From Setaria digitata (lineage: Eukaryota > Nematoda > Chromadorea > Rhabditida > Setariidae), in NCBI GenBank assembly GCA_003640385.1, contig RCAB01000021.1:279460-343459 (forward strand): 64,000 bases of DNA, given 5' to 3'. Positions 25,597 through 38,200 of this stretch are shown here, piece by piece (within the stretch, counting starts at the first letter, position 1; every line of letters begins with the position of its first letter). The notes beneath the pieces were generated by a model. It was given only the letters and a program-made list of their open reading frames with translations. It had not been told where the DNA came from and did not search any database. The position numbers were made by a program, and so were the translations under genes.

Positions 25597-28500
25597 TCAA
25601 GTTTTAGTCGTAAAAAAATACAACAATTTCTTGCGGTCATAGCTTGCTATAAGGTCAAGGAGATCATCCACTTTCGATTTGCCGTTTCGCCCAGCCATTC
25701 GTTCTCGATCTGAAAATGAGAATTATTATTCATCTGGTTTAAGATACTTTTTTTCACTCAACCATTAATTATACCGGTAACATCCATTCGCTACTGTCAA
25801 ATATCGTATTCAGGCAAAGATTATGATATCGGTACCAATGTAAAGATCCACAGTGGCACTGGTAAGGCGGTCAAAATACGTTCCACGAGAAGCCACCTCT
25901 CTGTCTAATTCTTCGAACGATTCAAATATTTGTTTTGTATCGGTGGATAAGGAGAGATCTTCGGCATTGTCTGCTAATTCCTGTGGAAAGGGTTTTTTTC
26001 AATTTGGCTTGCTTAGGATCCTTCAAGGTTTCACTTTCTGACAGCATTAGAAATAGAGAATGAAGAAGTTGAAATTTAATTAAACCTGAATTTTCGATAA
26101 GAGTTCCAAATTTGCACTAACAATTTAAAAAAGCTAAAAAATTTAAAGTTCCGTCTCAGTATGCTTAGCTAATTTTGACACTTCTTACCTTTCGTAAGAA
26201 GGTTTAACCTTCCTGATCTCCTTAAATGAAGCTAAAAAAGTTTTAGAGAAAGGAAGTGAGTCCATAATTGGGAACAAATAAACTACACGAACTTTAAGCG
26301 CTCGACAAAGTTCCAACTTTTTCGTCAGATTGACATGGTGATCAAGCTTAGGATGAAGTAACTGAAGCACGTGTCGAATGCTTTCCTCGTTGAGATCTGA
26401 AATTATGATGACTAGTAAGTAAATATCAATTTTGATCAGTATCTTCTGGAACTTTAAATCAATTTCGAAGCTTTTCTCGGACCAAGTATTTAGGTTCTTA
26501 TCGTTAGCTTCGTTTGTCAAGAATTTTTTAAGGTGAATTCTAATATGCGACACTTCAGCTTCAATTTCCGGTCTTGTCAGGAACTTGGAATTGAAGTTAG
26601 TCGTCATTGACAGTCTTTGCTTCAAGTAGCAAGTGATTGTAGCTTCTGAGTTTGGAGATTGTAAAGGGAACTCTGACATAAAATATTCTAAAATTAATAT
26701 GTCCTTAAATCTGCTTCATTAGAAGAGCTTTATCTGGCGAATCCACCAGTAAAAGCATGTAGACTAACCGTAGTGAATGTCAACTTTGACTTGCCTTTTG
26801 GTTACTTCTTTACTTAAGACATCACGAATGATTGCAATTGTTGAAATATTGTCACTATGAAAGATAGCTGAGCCACGGCTAGAAAAAGGTCGCAATGAAT
26901 CAGTCGAGAACAAAATGATTTCAAGATTTATTCCTCAGATATTTTACAGACGATATGCTAATTAATAATTAAGCTTTTCTTCAAGAAGAGGCGAAGAAAC
27001 GAATTAAGGTAAAGAAGTGTCTTTAACTACCGTTCAAAAAAGCTTTTCAAATGTTGTTCTATTGTTTGTCGTTTGGTTTAAACACATAAATCCATGAATT
27101 AATCAGATCGGGATTTAACATGCTCTCGGCACTCCCGTTGGTAATTTTGGAATTTGCTTCGAAAAGTTAATCAAACAAATTGGCAGTGGAGATTATTGAG
27201 CAGAAAAGTGAATCAAGCAAAAACTACTGTTTGTTCGACGTTCAACTAACCTGTATGTGGCTTGCAGCTGTGTGCCAATGAAAACTGAGCAAAAATTAAA
27301 AGTTGCAGAATCCTGAGATGGTGCTCGATCCGGAATTTCGGAAACTAGAAGATTTAACCAGTGATGCGCTTCTGCTGTCGAGAAATTCCCGCTTATTTTT
27401 AATATATTCAGTGGTCTTGATGAATCAAATTGATGCACGCGCTGATGCAATGACAAAGGTTTGATCTCGTAACTACGAACCTAGACGACTGAGGATGGGG
27501 TATCAGAAAAGATGGTAAAAGTTCAACGGTGCAAATGTATGGAATGAAATAAATGTCTTCATATGAAAAGTTCAACAATTTTAATGAAGAACGGACCTGA
27601 CACATTTTAGGATGAATTTTGGGACAAACATAAGCCTGAAGACTTCCATATTGGCCCTCCATTGCACGGATCTTTATTTCGATCCTCGTTGTGCTGGCTT
27701 GACAACGATAGGTCGCCAGCAGTGCATTTCTTGACTGGAAAAAACTTCAGTTAGTCATCGCTTCCAAAAGAGAATTGCTAGTCGATTTAAATAAAATGAT
27801 CCAGTTGTCTATTTTAGAGCAGCTACTGTACTTGAATGAGCTTAGTCTAGTCTACTGCAATACAGTCAGTGAAAAGCAAAGAGTTTAACTGTTCCATCAG
27901 GTGGTGTAATCGAAATAACTGCTGCATTTTTCTCCACATCAAGCAACTCAACAGGTACCTCACTCTGCAAGGTCGAATTAAACAGTTTGAGAACGATGAT
28001 ATGATAATTTTTGCATATAAATAAATGCTGATAAATTATCAGAAAACAGATCCTTAGAGACCTATAAATTTAAATTGAACTGGAATGATTTGAACTGTTC
28101 AGAAACCGATAGGTTAAAACTCAAAGGAACAGTTGTGCGATGATTTCAACTGTGCAAAGAAAAAAGAGAACCTGCAGCAAAATGAAATCAATGGGTATGA
28201 TGAGCTCGATAATCAATGAGTAGCATACGGCTTCCTTATCAAGCCTAAATTGATCATTAATCATGAAGCGTGGTATCGATACTGAAATCGCTTCTTTCTC
28301 CATCGTTATTTCATTGTATCGTTCGCGTTCTTCGCCAATCTTTTGTTGCAACTTTTCAATCTCATTCCTGTTATAATTCCAATCAATCTATTCATAGAAA
28401 ATTGACCTAAGAAATGCCACTTAAAAATAACAATCTTTTGAGGTTTTCAAAAGCGATGCCTTTTAAGCCAAAAAAATCAATATAAAATAAATAAATGCAT

Positions 28501-30925
28501 ACCTAAGTTGTTGAACCTTGATCTCTATCTGAGGTGACAGTGCTGCGGTAAAATTTGTCAGTGGTTTCACTATTGGCTCTGTGGTCAGCGCAAAAATCCA
28601 ACCCATATGGGTACAGACAACAATTTCGTCGAAGTTTGGCGATGATACTCGGCCACATTGAATGCCAACCACACTATCCTCGCATTGCTATACAGAAGAA
28701 AGAAAGTATTCGGAACTGGTTATTACATCTGTTAGAAACTGTGGAGAAGATTCCGGGATGAGACAGAAACCGATGGATAATGGAGTGGGGAAATTTATTC
28801 GATGGATTTAATTGATATAATTGAATTAATTCGTCTGATCAAATGATCCAATTGAAATGAACCTACTTAAATTACTTAATCAAATTGGATTCGTTTGGAG
28901 AAGGGACTTACATAACTTCTGCAAAACGTAGGACAATCACCGCCATCAACAGCATAAATTTCAATAAGACCATCTTCCTTACCGATCACAATATTTGGTA
29001 CTGATCCAGTGGTGATCGGATAGCAATAAATACAACTTATTGCTAAATGAATTCTTTCCTTCCGTATAAATCGGTAATTTATTTCTGATAGCATAAGCTA
29101 TTGTAAACTGTAGGAGCTAAAAACACACACATAAACAAAGTATACCGCTTGTACTTTGTGTCGGGATTTCCCAGAGTAATGTCCCATTTTCTGGTGCCAA
29201 ATCAATAAGTCCGAGATGACCATCTGTAGTACCATAGAGAACTTTTTGCTTATTGAAACCTGTAATACTACCACATCTTATGTGTACTGTTGAAGCTTCG
29301 GTCAAATTTTATTTATTTGAATTTAAATTCATCTGAAGGACTGCATTTATTTGTTTGGTAAGAAAACAAGTCTCAGAATTAGTTTATTTAAGAAGTCTAT
29401 ATTGTAATTAGATGAATTCAAAAGACTAGGAATTTTAATTAATTCTCAACTTTACCTCCATCATTCATAAAAAGGTGTAGCACATTTGGTATGTCGCCCA
29501 AGCCTATTTCATAGCATAACTTGCTACCTTCAATCACCTAAAGTTTATCAAAAAATTTAATTTAGCCCTATTATTACTTATTCTTTCTAACGATTACAAT
29601 CTACTTTGATGTCGCAGTACTTCTTTAGTAAATGATTACACGATTTCAATTTAGATTAAACTTCGAATTAAAACTATAATTACAATTTTAATACTTTGAT
29701 TTTTCCTGAAATACTCATAAACCTTAAAAAAAAAAAGAAACATCAAGTGAACAACATTGCTAAGTTTGCGAAGTTAAATACCTTAATAGTTTTATCCTTA
29801 CAGGCAATAACAGGAGTTATTCCTCGACCAATCCATGAGCCCTCGACCACCGGTAAGCAAAGCACATCGTTAATTCGATCCGTACATAAGTAAGCCTAAT
29901 TAGTAGTCAGAATGTTGATCTGGTATTTACTAATGCTTTTATCTTTCTTATTCTATTTTTGATAAAGTTTAAACTTTTTGAATATAGGTTTTTTTTTTTT
30001 TTTTTTTTAAATCAAAATACATACATTGGCATCAATGCAATCATGAAAGTGACTGAAATTTCGTTCGCCACATAAAAACATTTCAACACCATATATGTAC
30101 CTGTACGAAACTTAAAAATTTTACTTATTTTTGAAAATTACTTATGTCGTGCCAAAAGTTCACATGTTTTTTTTAAGGTTAGAAAAAAAAATGATAAAAT
30201 AAATTTACTGGAAATCCGATAATCTTATAGAGAACTTACATGCATGATATTGGCTCGGTCATATTAGAATCAAATGCGAGAAACTGCTTGCCCTTCTTCG
30301 TGTAACCTTTGACACGATTTTCATAAGCGCAAAAAATTTTATCCTGCACCATGCCAAGTGCACCACCCAAACAAATACATACCACTTTTGGTCCAGGGGC
30401 TGTTTTGAAAATCACCTAAATATTAATACAAGCAACAACATATTTGCGTAAGTGCAGAAGCGATTAATATTAAAAGAGATTTTGTGGAAATTTGAAAGTA
30501 AAACTCATTACTGGTCTACAAGAGGCTTCTGATTCACAATATTAGCAGCTCATTGTAGTTCGAGAGATCCTGTGCTCAACCTGTCCAAATCACGGTCCTT
30601 TAGAAAAGTGTAGTAGATGATAAAAAGTGAATAAGTTCAAAAATTATGCCTGTATTTCATCATCTTTTCTGCCGAAACATAAAATGACTCCATTATGACC
30701 ACTGCAGACAATCTAAAATTCAGTTATGATTTCGTATTATTTTGAAAACCTCAGCAAAGAATTCTGAAAATTTCCTTTGAACAAAAGAGGAAAAAAATTG
30801 AACACCTTATCGAGGAATTTTGATTTCTTTTTTCTTGTACTTTGATTAAGTGGAATAATTCGCATAGACTTCTTGTTTGCTGTACCAATTTGCATATAAT
30901 CAACTCTTGTCAAACTCAACTCCAT
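25597..30925 (-). CDS. bbs-7: Bardet-Biedl syndrome 7 protein homologue (BBS7)
   Basis: Subunit of the BBSome, the coat complex that carries membrane cargo in and out of cilia. Exons, 5' to 3': 30925-30806, 30712-30650, 30415-30240, 30100-30025, 29895-29782, 29537-29456, 29259-29146, 29042-28912, 28687-28503, 28367-28172, 27964-27890, 27734-27597, 27480-27251, 26878-26769, 26396-26293, 25980-25836, 25709-25597; 723 residues against 715 in human. It starts [14 protein letters not shown] (human MDLILNRMDYLQVG). It has the N-terminal beta-propeller ([29 protein letters not shown]), the coiled-coil linker, the appendage region ([15 protein letters not shown]) and the C-terminal helices ([16 protein letters not shown], human VPLLLEILDSYDQNAL). 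All junctions keep frame, but the intron after 30650 begins with GC. Expected expression is in ciliated sensory neurons. Confidence 0.95.
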
Positions 30926-31430
30926 AGTTTAATTAGCCGTATTGTTTCCCCTTAAATTTCAGATTTCGATTTCCGATGTATTTTAAGGGAGTCAAAGAAG
31001 TTTCCTGATCGAGTGCATTAATAATGAAATAATACATCGATTGTTTTCATCTGACTGTAAAACTTTTCATCAAGAGTGAAACTTTCTCCGTTAAATTACT
31101 TACAACAATAGAATAAAGTATAGCAAAGCAGAGTAACAAGTATAGCAAAGTAAAAGTTCAAGGGATTCATTAAGCGTTTCTTCTAGCTTGTTAAGCTTGA
31201 CAATTGCGGTTGCATAGCAACGCTTCATCTTAAAATGGTTTGATATGTCCTGACAAATCTCGCCAGGCCTAATAAGGGACATTGAAATTTCGAATCTAGA
31301 AATCACAAGTTTAGGTCTCTAAAAAAAGTAATTACTGAAGATTGAACTGTGATAACGTGTTCAACTTGCAGAATTTGGAAGTACAACGAATTTGATGCAT
31401 TTAAAGATTTCTGCATGAGGCATCAGTATG

Positions 31431-31494
31431 AAACCGGAAACCGGAAATAAAAATATATAAATACAAACCTCCATTCGTGTTGTTTTCCGGTTTT
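31431..31494. repeat. Short inverted repeat with AAACCGGAAA arms
   Basis: The left arm AAACCGGAAA at 31431-31440 is complementary to TTTCCGGTTT inside 31484-31493. About 43 bases separate them, so a hairpin of roughly ten base pairs could form. No terminal duplication or transposon feature is visible. Confidence 0.4.
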
Positions 31495-32160
31495 TTGGAG
31501 GATACAAACTCAAACATGATGCTAGCATGCTTTGTTTATTGTTACTTTATGTCTACATTTTAATTTATAAGTTTATTATTATGAGTCTTACATTTTGCAA
31601 TTGCTTAAAAACTTGCAAAATTATCCAATTCTAAGATCAGTCTTTAAATATTTTTAAATACGGTGGCGAAGACCATTCCTATTAGCCTCAAGCGACCAAA
31701 AATATTACTCATTTTTAATTGACAGTTTCTTTATTGTGTTGTTGTTACTGTCGAAGTTTTGAAAATCATGAAAAATGAGCAATGAAAAGTGTCAAGTGAA
31801 GTTGATAAGGACAATTATCAGAATAGACACATTCGAAATAAACAGCCAAGCGAAAAGTTATATTTGAAAGCTCATCGTCCGTCAAATTCTTCTGGAATTT
31901 TGCTATTTCCATAGTCACTGATATTTAGTTGAGCTGTTTGTTGTTCATACTTCACTACTGCTACTACTTCTTCTGACCAACTGAGAGTGATTGGCTGATG
32001 TGATCACATTCTTCTCACTAAAGTGTTCACTTTTCAAATTGTCAGAATGATAACTTTTATGCTTCCTTCTTCCTATGAAATCTTCACTTTATAGGTAATG
32101 AAGCTCCTTTTTTCTTGTTTTCCCTAGAAAATTGCACTTTTCTCTCGTTTAATATTATCC

Positions 32161-32272
32161 GCATTAATTGTAGTTTCATTTCATCATTCATGATATTCCT
32201 TTCCTTAATCATAATTCCCATTAATCGTAATATTTCTCGAATTAACCATAATTTCCTACATTAATGGTTTCC
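32161..32272. repeat. Degenerate tandem ATTAAT..TAATTTC repeat
   Basis: At least four imperfect copies of a roughly 20-base unit (ATTAATNGTAATTTC-like) occur in succession. They are too diverged to call a clean satellite. Confidence 0.35.
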
Positions 32273-35200
32273 TTACTTCATCCCTATCACCAACAATGTT
32301 AATTATACTTGGTTTCACAATAATTTACTGTGCAAATTAAGGACTAGACAATTTACGATTTGAAACTGGAGAACAAGCAGAACAACTTGCGGCTCAAATT
32401 CCGCGATAAGCTGATGCTGGCCATAAGCTCTCCTGAAATTTTAAACTAAAAATATATGATTTAAAAAAATAAATAATGACTAAGGGATCTGTAAAAGTGA
32501 TCTAGGAATGCCTGATACGTAATTGACATAATAATGAAGAATCGATGACTTAAACGAGTATGCTGAATGACGATGGATAGGACCGTAACGGATATAACTT
32601 TCTAAAATGAAACTTTACCATGCTACAAGAAGACTTTCTACCTCAGGCATTCAGAAACGCCGCTCAGTTCAACTTTCGCTAAATTCTAGTTCCGTTTGTA
32701 ATTTAAATGTGTGTATCAAAGGCTCACGTAGGATGACTACAGTTTAAACGCCTGGAAGATATTTTTCTGTGACAGACGGTTAGCACAATAAATCAACGCG
32801 GCCAGCTAAAACGATTGTTTAGCAGTTTACAGCTGTTAATGACATAATGTACTAAGTGAATTAATTAGCACAGTTGTCATTGTGATTTTACTTGCAATGC
32901 TGAATTATTAAATTCTCATTAATTCCATCCATACTTTTGAAGTACATATGCATATTCATTTCAAAGAAGCGCTTTCAGGTAACGGTAAGCTGAAGCAATG
33001 GAACTGTAAGTGATATATGTGACTGTAAAACCTGGAGTTTCTATTTCATATTTTAAAGTTTCTGTTTTTCACTCATTAGTAGAAACATTTCGCTTAAGAG
33101 AGGGAAGTTCAAATTTCTTTCGTATATTTTTGAAATTTCAGAACTCTAAAATTGTTAGAGTTGGAAGCGAAATCAAAATCGCTTAAATGTAATAAAAAAA
33201 GTCTAAGGTGGACAGTGAAATTTGGCACCGACATATTGCAGAAATTGAGGCTAGCGAGAAAGAAGACTATCAGTTGGGGCTCAAGATCCCGAACTAAACA
33301 TATATTGTACATGTGCATTTTCGAAATTACGGCAGTGTCAAATAGATGGCTTTAAAATGGGCCTGGTAGAGATTTTGTTTGCTTGGCCCTTCAATTTGGA
33401 TGTTTTCGAGATGCATTAAGGCAGAGCTTTCTTCTCACTTGAGACCCACCCATATCACTTCATCATCTTAGAGACTACCACCGAACTGGCTATAAAGTAA
33501 CACCAACATTATCTAACTGATCTCACAGCTACTGTAAAAAAAAATATCATTTCACTGATGTTAATGACAGTAAACAGGCAGCAGTTGGTTGCAAGTAAAT
33601 CTTCACTGAAAGAAATTGTTCCTTCCTCTCTTCCTATTGAACAGTTGCTTCTCATTTGTTAATGATAATTTATTTCTTTCTTTTACATCTAAGCATATTT
33701 ATTTCTTCAGTTCAAGCAATTTTTTATTAAATCTATTGCTTCTGTGCACACGTCACATCACATCTTTATCGTTTTAGTTTCTTTTTGGTAATTTTCACAT
33801 TTCTTTTCATTTCTACTCCGTTTCGTTACGTGTTACAGTTCCTGTAACAATTCTTTTATTCTGATTTGACGAGACACTTTATATTTCGATTGAACACACA
33901 TTTTCTCCTCCAAAAAATTCGTTTCATCATGGTGTGGGGTTCAAATATATTCTCGAACGTTGCCAATAAGTCAGGAATACATCACTGTTGAAAGTATACA
34001 GGAACCAAATAAATTAGACAGACTTTTAGACTTACGTAATTTTTTTCTTTCGGAAAACTAGGCTGGAGTTGAATCGGACTTATAGATCTCTGGTCATTAA
34101 AGCATTAAGTGATCGGACAAGTAGGTGATATATTGGTTGACAAGGTACTGTTATGTTGGGATTTCTTGCCTCCCTATATCAAGATGGCAATAGTACGCAG
34201 TGCTTATTTCTTAGAAGATATTGGTTATGAAGTTATCAAATGAATCAAGAAATAATCCGTCTTCACCTTTCTTTTTTCTTCTTTCTAATGATCAATGAAG
34301 ATATTTCAAGAGAATATGTTGAAATGTGATTAGAAAATTTTTTGGAATGCCAACAGTTGTTAAAAGTGTAGTAATAATAAGCCCACTCTCGCAGAACCAC
34401 AGACGAAAAACACTCATCGCTGAATGGCAGAAGGATTTTTAAAAGTTGTCAAAGCAATCATTTTCAAAAATATTTCATTTCACATATTGTTTGTAGGCTT
34501 GTTTACATGAGCAGTTTCCTGTTCTTTTGGTGAGAATTGAAGAAAAAATACCAAAATAATTGATTAAATTGAAATCACTTGAAAAGAAGAAAAGAGATTT
34601 TAATTGTTTCGAAGAAAAACAAGAAAGAAACGCTTAGTTATTTGGTCCTCAGAGGAAGAAAATTTACATTTCGATGCGAACAAATGACCAGGCTATATGA
34701 TATAGTGAATAGTATGACTTCCTGCAATTTCTGGATGATTTGTTGCGGGGCTCATTATATTTGAAAATTAAATTTCTGTTGCCTTCTTCCACTTTAATTG
34801 TCAAACCTTTAGAAAATATCGTTCTAAATGAATCTAAATATCCAATTACTTGAAAATATAACACTTAGCTGTTCCATTTTTCCCATCAAAATAAATTATC
34901 CTTTAAACCATGAAAAACCATGTTGCATGTGAAGGTCATTCTTCAGAAAAAAAAAAGTAATTTAATGCAATTTCCAATTTCTGCTAAAATTTTGAATTAC
35001 TACGAAATTCAAGTTTGCATTTCCTCATGTTACTAAAGCAAGCGAATTAGAATTAAAAAATATTTCACTTAACAAAAAAAGTCAAGTCCACATTTGGCAA
35101 AATATCAAACTTTTAACAGGAATCAAAAATGCACTATATAATATTGTCCGCCATTATCTTATTATACCTCAGTTTAATATTACGTGAGATAGCATTAATT

Positions 35201-38200
35201 CAACTCTTATGCTAATCAATTATTTGCCAAGCCTAAGCACTTCTCAAAATTTTCTACCATGGATTTTAGCAGCGTAATACTTAGCCAATAGCACATTCCG
35301 AGAAATTCGGCAATTGATGAATCTATCATCCCTGAAGTTGAAATGTGCACTAATAATAATTTTATCTGATCAAAATTCAAAGATTATTGACATGTATAAA
35401 ATTATTACATTTGTAATGTTAAAACTGATATTTTTCGACTTAAAATTGTCAAGTTTTACATATTATTATTGCCATGCTATAGTGTTTTATAATAATTTAT
35501 AAAATTCCATATCGGTTATGTGAAAGCAAAACACTTCCAAAAAGGATGAAACTTAGGATAAAGGAGAAAATAAATGCAGAGAGGATATGGGAAGGAAAAT
35601 TAGGGGATGAAAATATTGCTTACTTGGACACTTTTAAATTAATCAATTGGAACTTCGAAGAAGAAAGGACTTTTTATTTCTCTCTCAAATTATTAATAAA
35701 TGCATCATCAATTTGGAAAGTGCAAATTTTATAACAAACTGTTGTATATTTTTGTTAATTACAATAAGAAAAGTTAGTTTGACTTAAAAATTTAGTATTT
35801 CACAATCATTTGCATTTATGTATAAATGGTAGGTATTATAAGCTAGCAGAAATCATTTTTTAGACAGAAAGTAGACTAATTAATAATGAATTGTATTTTG
35901 AATAATAAAAGTAGATTAATTAGTGATGGATAATATTTTCCCAGTATTTATTGTTCATCGAACTAAATAGTTCGTATTCTTTTGCATTTCTAGTGGAATT
36001 TTTTCGCTGCATATTTCAGGATTAAATCGTCATAATTTCATCATAATCTTTTAACAGATGTTGGCATGTACGTGTGAATTAACCATTATTTCAAGAAATG
36101 TCTAACTATTCGAGTTTAATTCCTCTATTTACATTTAGGTTTTGATGAAATAGATTGTACTGTTACCACAATGAAAAACGGTTCTAACTTAAACTATCAA
36201 GTTTGAACAGTGGTGGAATGATGCAGTGTTGTAGCTAAAAATATAGCCGATTGCAACGGTATAAAAAAGGATAGCTAAAATAGTTTTAGGACGACTATTT
36301 CTCTTGGCTCTTTTGATAATTCCCAGGAGTGGCTGAGTTTGAAATTAGGGCTTGACAAGTATGTGAAATAAGCTAGTTGAAGTAGTAAAAACTGCTGAGG
36401 TTCAGTTTCATCCCTTGGCTTTTAAACCCAAGAAGCTTTTAGGATTGCATAACACCAACCAAATCTGCTAACATCCAAATCACTGCTAACCATTGAAGGG
36501 TACATCAATGTCGACCGATATATCTCCGACCTATTTTTCAGGCCTTGATAAAATTTTGAAATCAATTTCAATTGTTCTAAATTTTCAAACAATTACTGTT
36601 ACCAGTGGAATGAGCTTAGAAATTGAGAAAGTTTCTATATGCAATTGCTATTTTCAAAACAATTCAGAGATAAAAGTAATATTTATTCTCACTTAAGCAG
36701 TCGTTATATGTTTCCTTAAAAAGCTCTTCGATATCGAAATTGAAATTTTTCCTGTTGGCATTACATTTACATACCATTTACATCCTTTTTTTTAAAAACT
36801 TTTTTTTTCAAAATTTGAAAGATTTTCAAATTTAATCATCGGGCTAGTGCCAAGCAGAGAGGATTCTAGCTAGAATTTTTTTAAGTGCAGAAATAAGTGG
36901 AAAATTTACCTTAGCAAAAAAGCACTCAGACAAGATTTTCAAATTTTATCCCGACTTTACCAACCACTTACATTCGAAATATTTTCCCTTTTGAATATAT
37001 ATATCTTCTAATCTAATGCAGAGAGGAAAGCATACCTTGAAGCGATGTGAAATTATTGTTCTATCAGTTCACTTCAAACAGTGAAAATATAAATTCTTCT
37101 AAGCATGATAAGTTAATTTCTAAATTAATCCGTGGATTGATATTTCAAGATATGAGTAGCTAAATAGAAATACCTGATTGGCATGGGGAACATTTTTAGA
37201 CTATTCGTTCCACAGCAAAGATTTTCAGCATTGTTGAGAATTATCCGTCCGGAAACATTTTTCTTTTATATTCACTCTTGGGAATAATATTTGTTTCAAC
37301 TTCAACTACCAATTTGAATACTTTCAGCAACTTATTCTTTTCCTATAACTATTACTTAGTTATTTAAATCTCAAGCTCAATTTTTGCAACATTTTGACTA
37401 TTTATGAAATTAAAATGTAGAATGAGAGTTCCAAAAGTTTAAAATAGGAAAATTTAGGCTTAAGGCAAATGCAATAAACCCTCGAATTAAGAAAGTAATG
37501 TTAATGAAAGTAGTGATAACAATTACAAATAATAATGTTGCGAAGTGATGATTGTATGAAGGACGAAAAGACAATAAATGTATGGAAATGGATATTTGCA
37601 AAACCTATAGGGACAATACTGACAACGAAAGTTATAGGAAGCAAGCACCTACGCATATTTTAGTTTGCATTAATTTTAAAATATTAACATAAGCTGACTG
37701 TCACATCAATAAGAACAGCTCAACTGCTACTGTTTTGCTCTTACTACTGTTGTCCTAAAGTTGTTCGGAATTGTAGAAGGAAATAATGGATGATTTGTTT
37801 TGAAAGATTAATGTTTGATAACGAGTTGATTATTCTTTAAAAGATAAAGTACTAGTAGAGAGCATCTAAAATTGAAGCACGTGGTTTAAAATCGAATAAC
37901 CAGCATTGTTGAAATCAATGCTTTAGTCAACCAATAATGCCTAGTTACTTGAGGAGATGTTTGAAATCTCGAAAAAGGCATGTCAATATTTTGCCATGAA
38001 ATGGTGACGAACTGAATTTATTCTTCCTTCTCATAAATCATTCTTTTACCTTTATCAACAATATTCTCAATGTTTTTATCTTCTTTATTACTGTCAGTTC
38101 TTTTTCTGTTTGTTCACTTTAATTAGAACCGTTACTGGTAGAATCAAATACATCAAAATATGACACTGATGGATTGACCCGATTGATTATCGGCTAAATT

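Noticed and set aside
31126..31153. Short repeated AAGTATAGCAAAG in the bbs-7 upstream region
   Set aside because: Two imperfect copies in AT-rich DNA are not informative.
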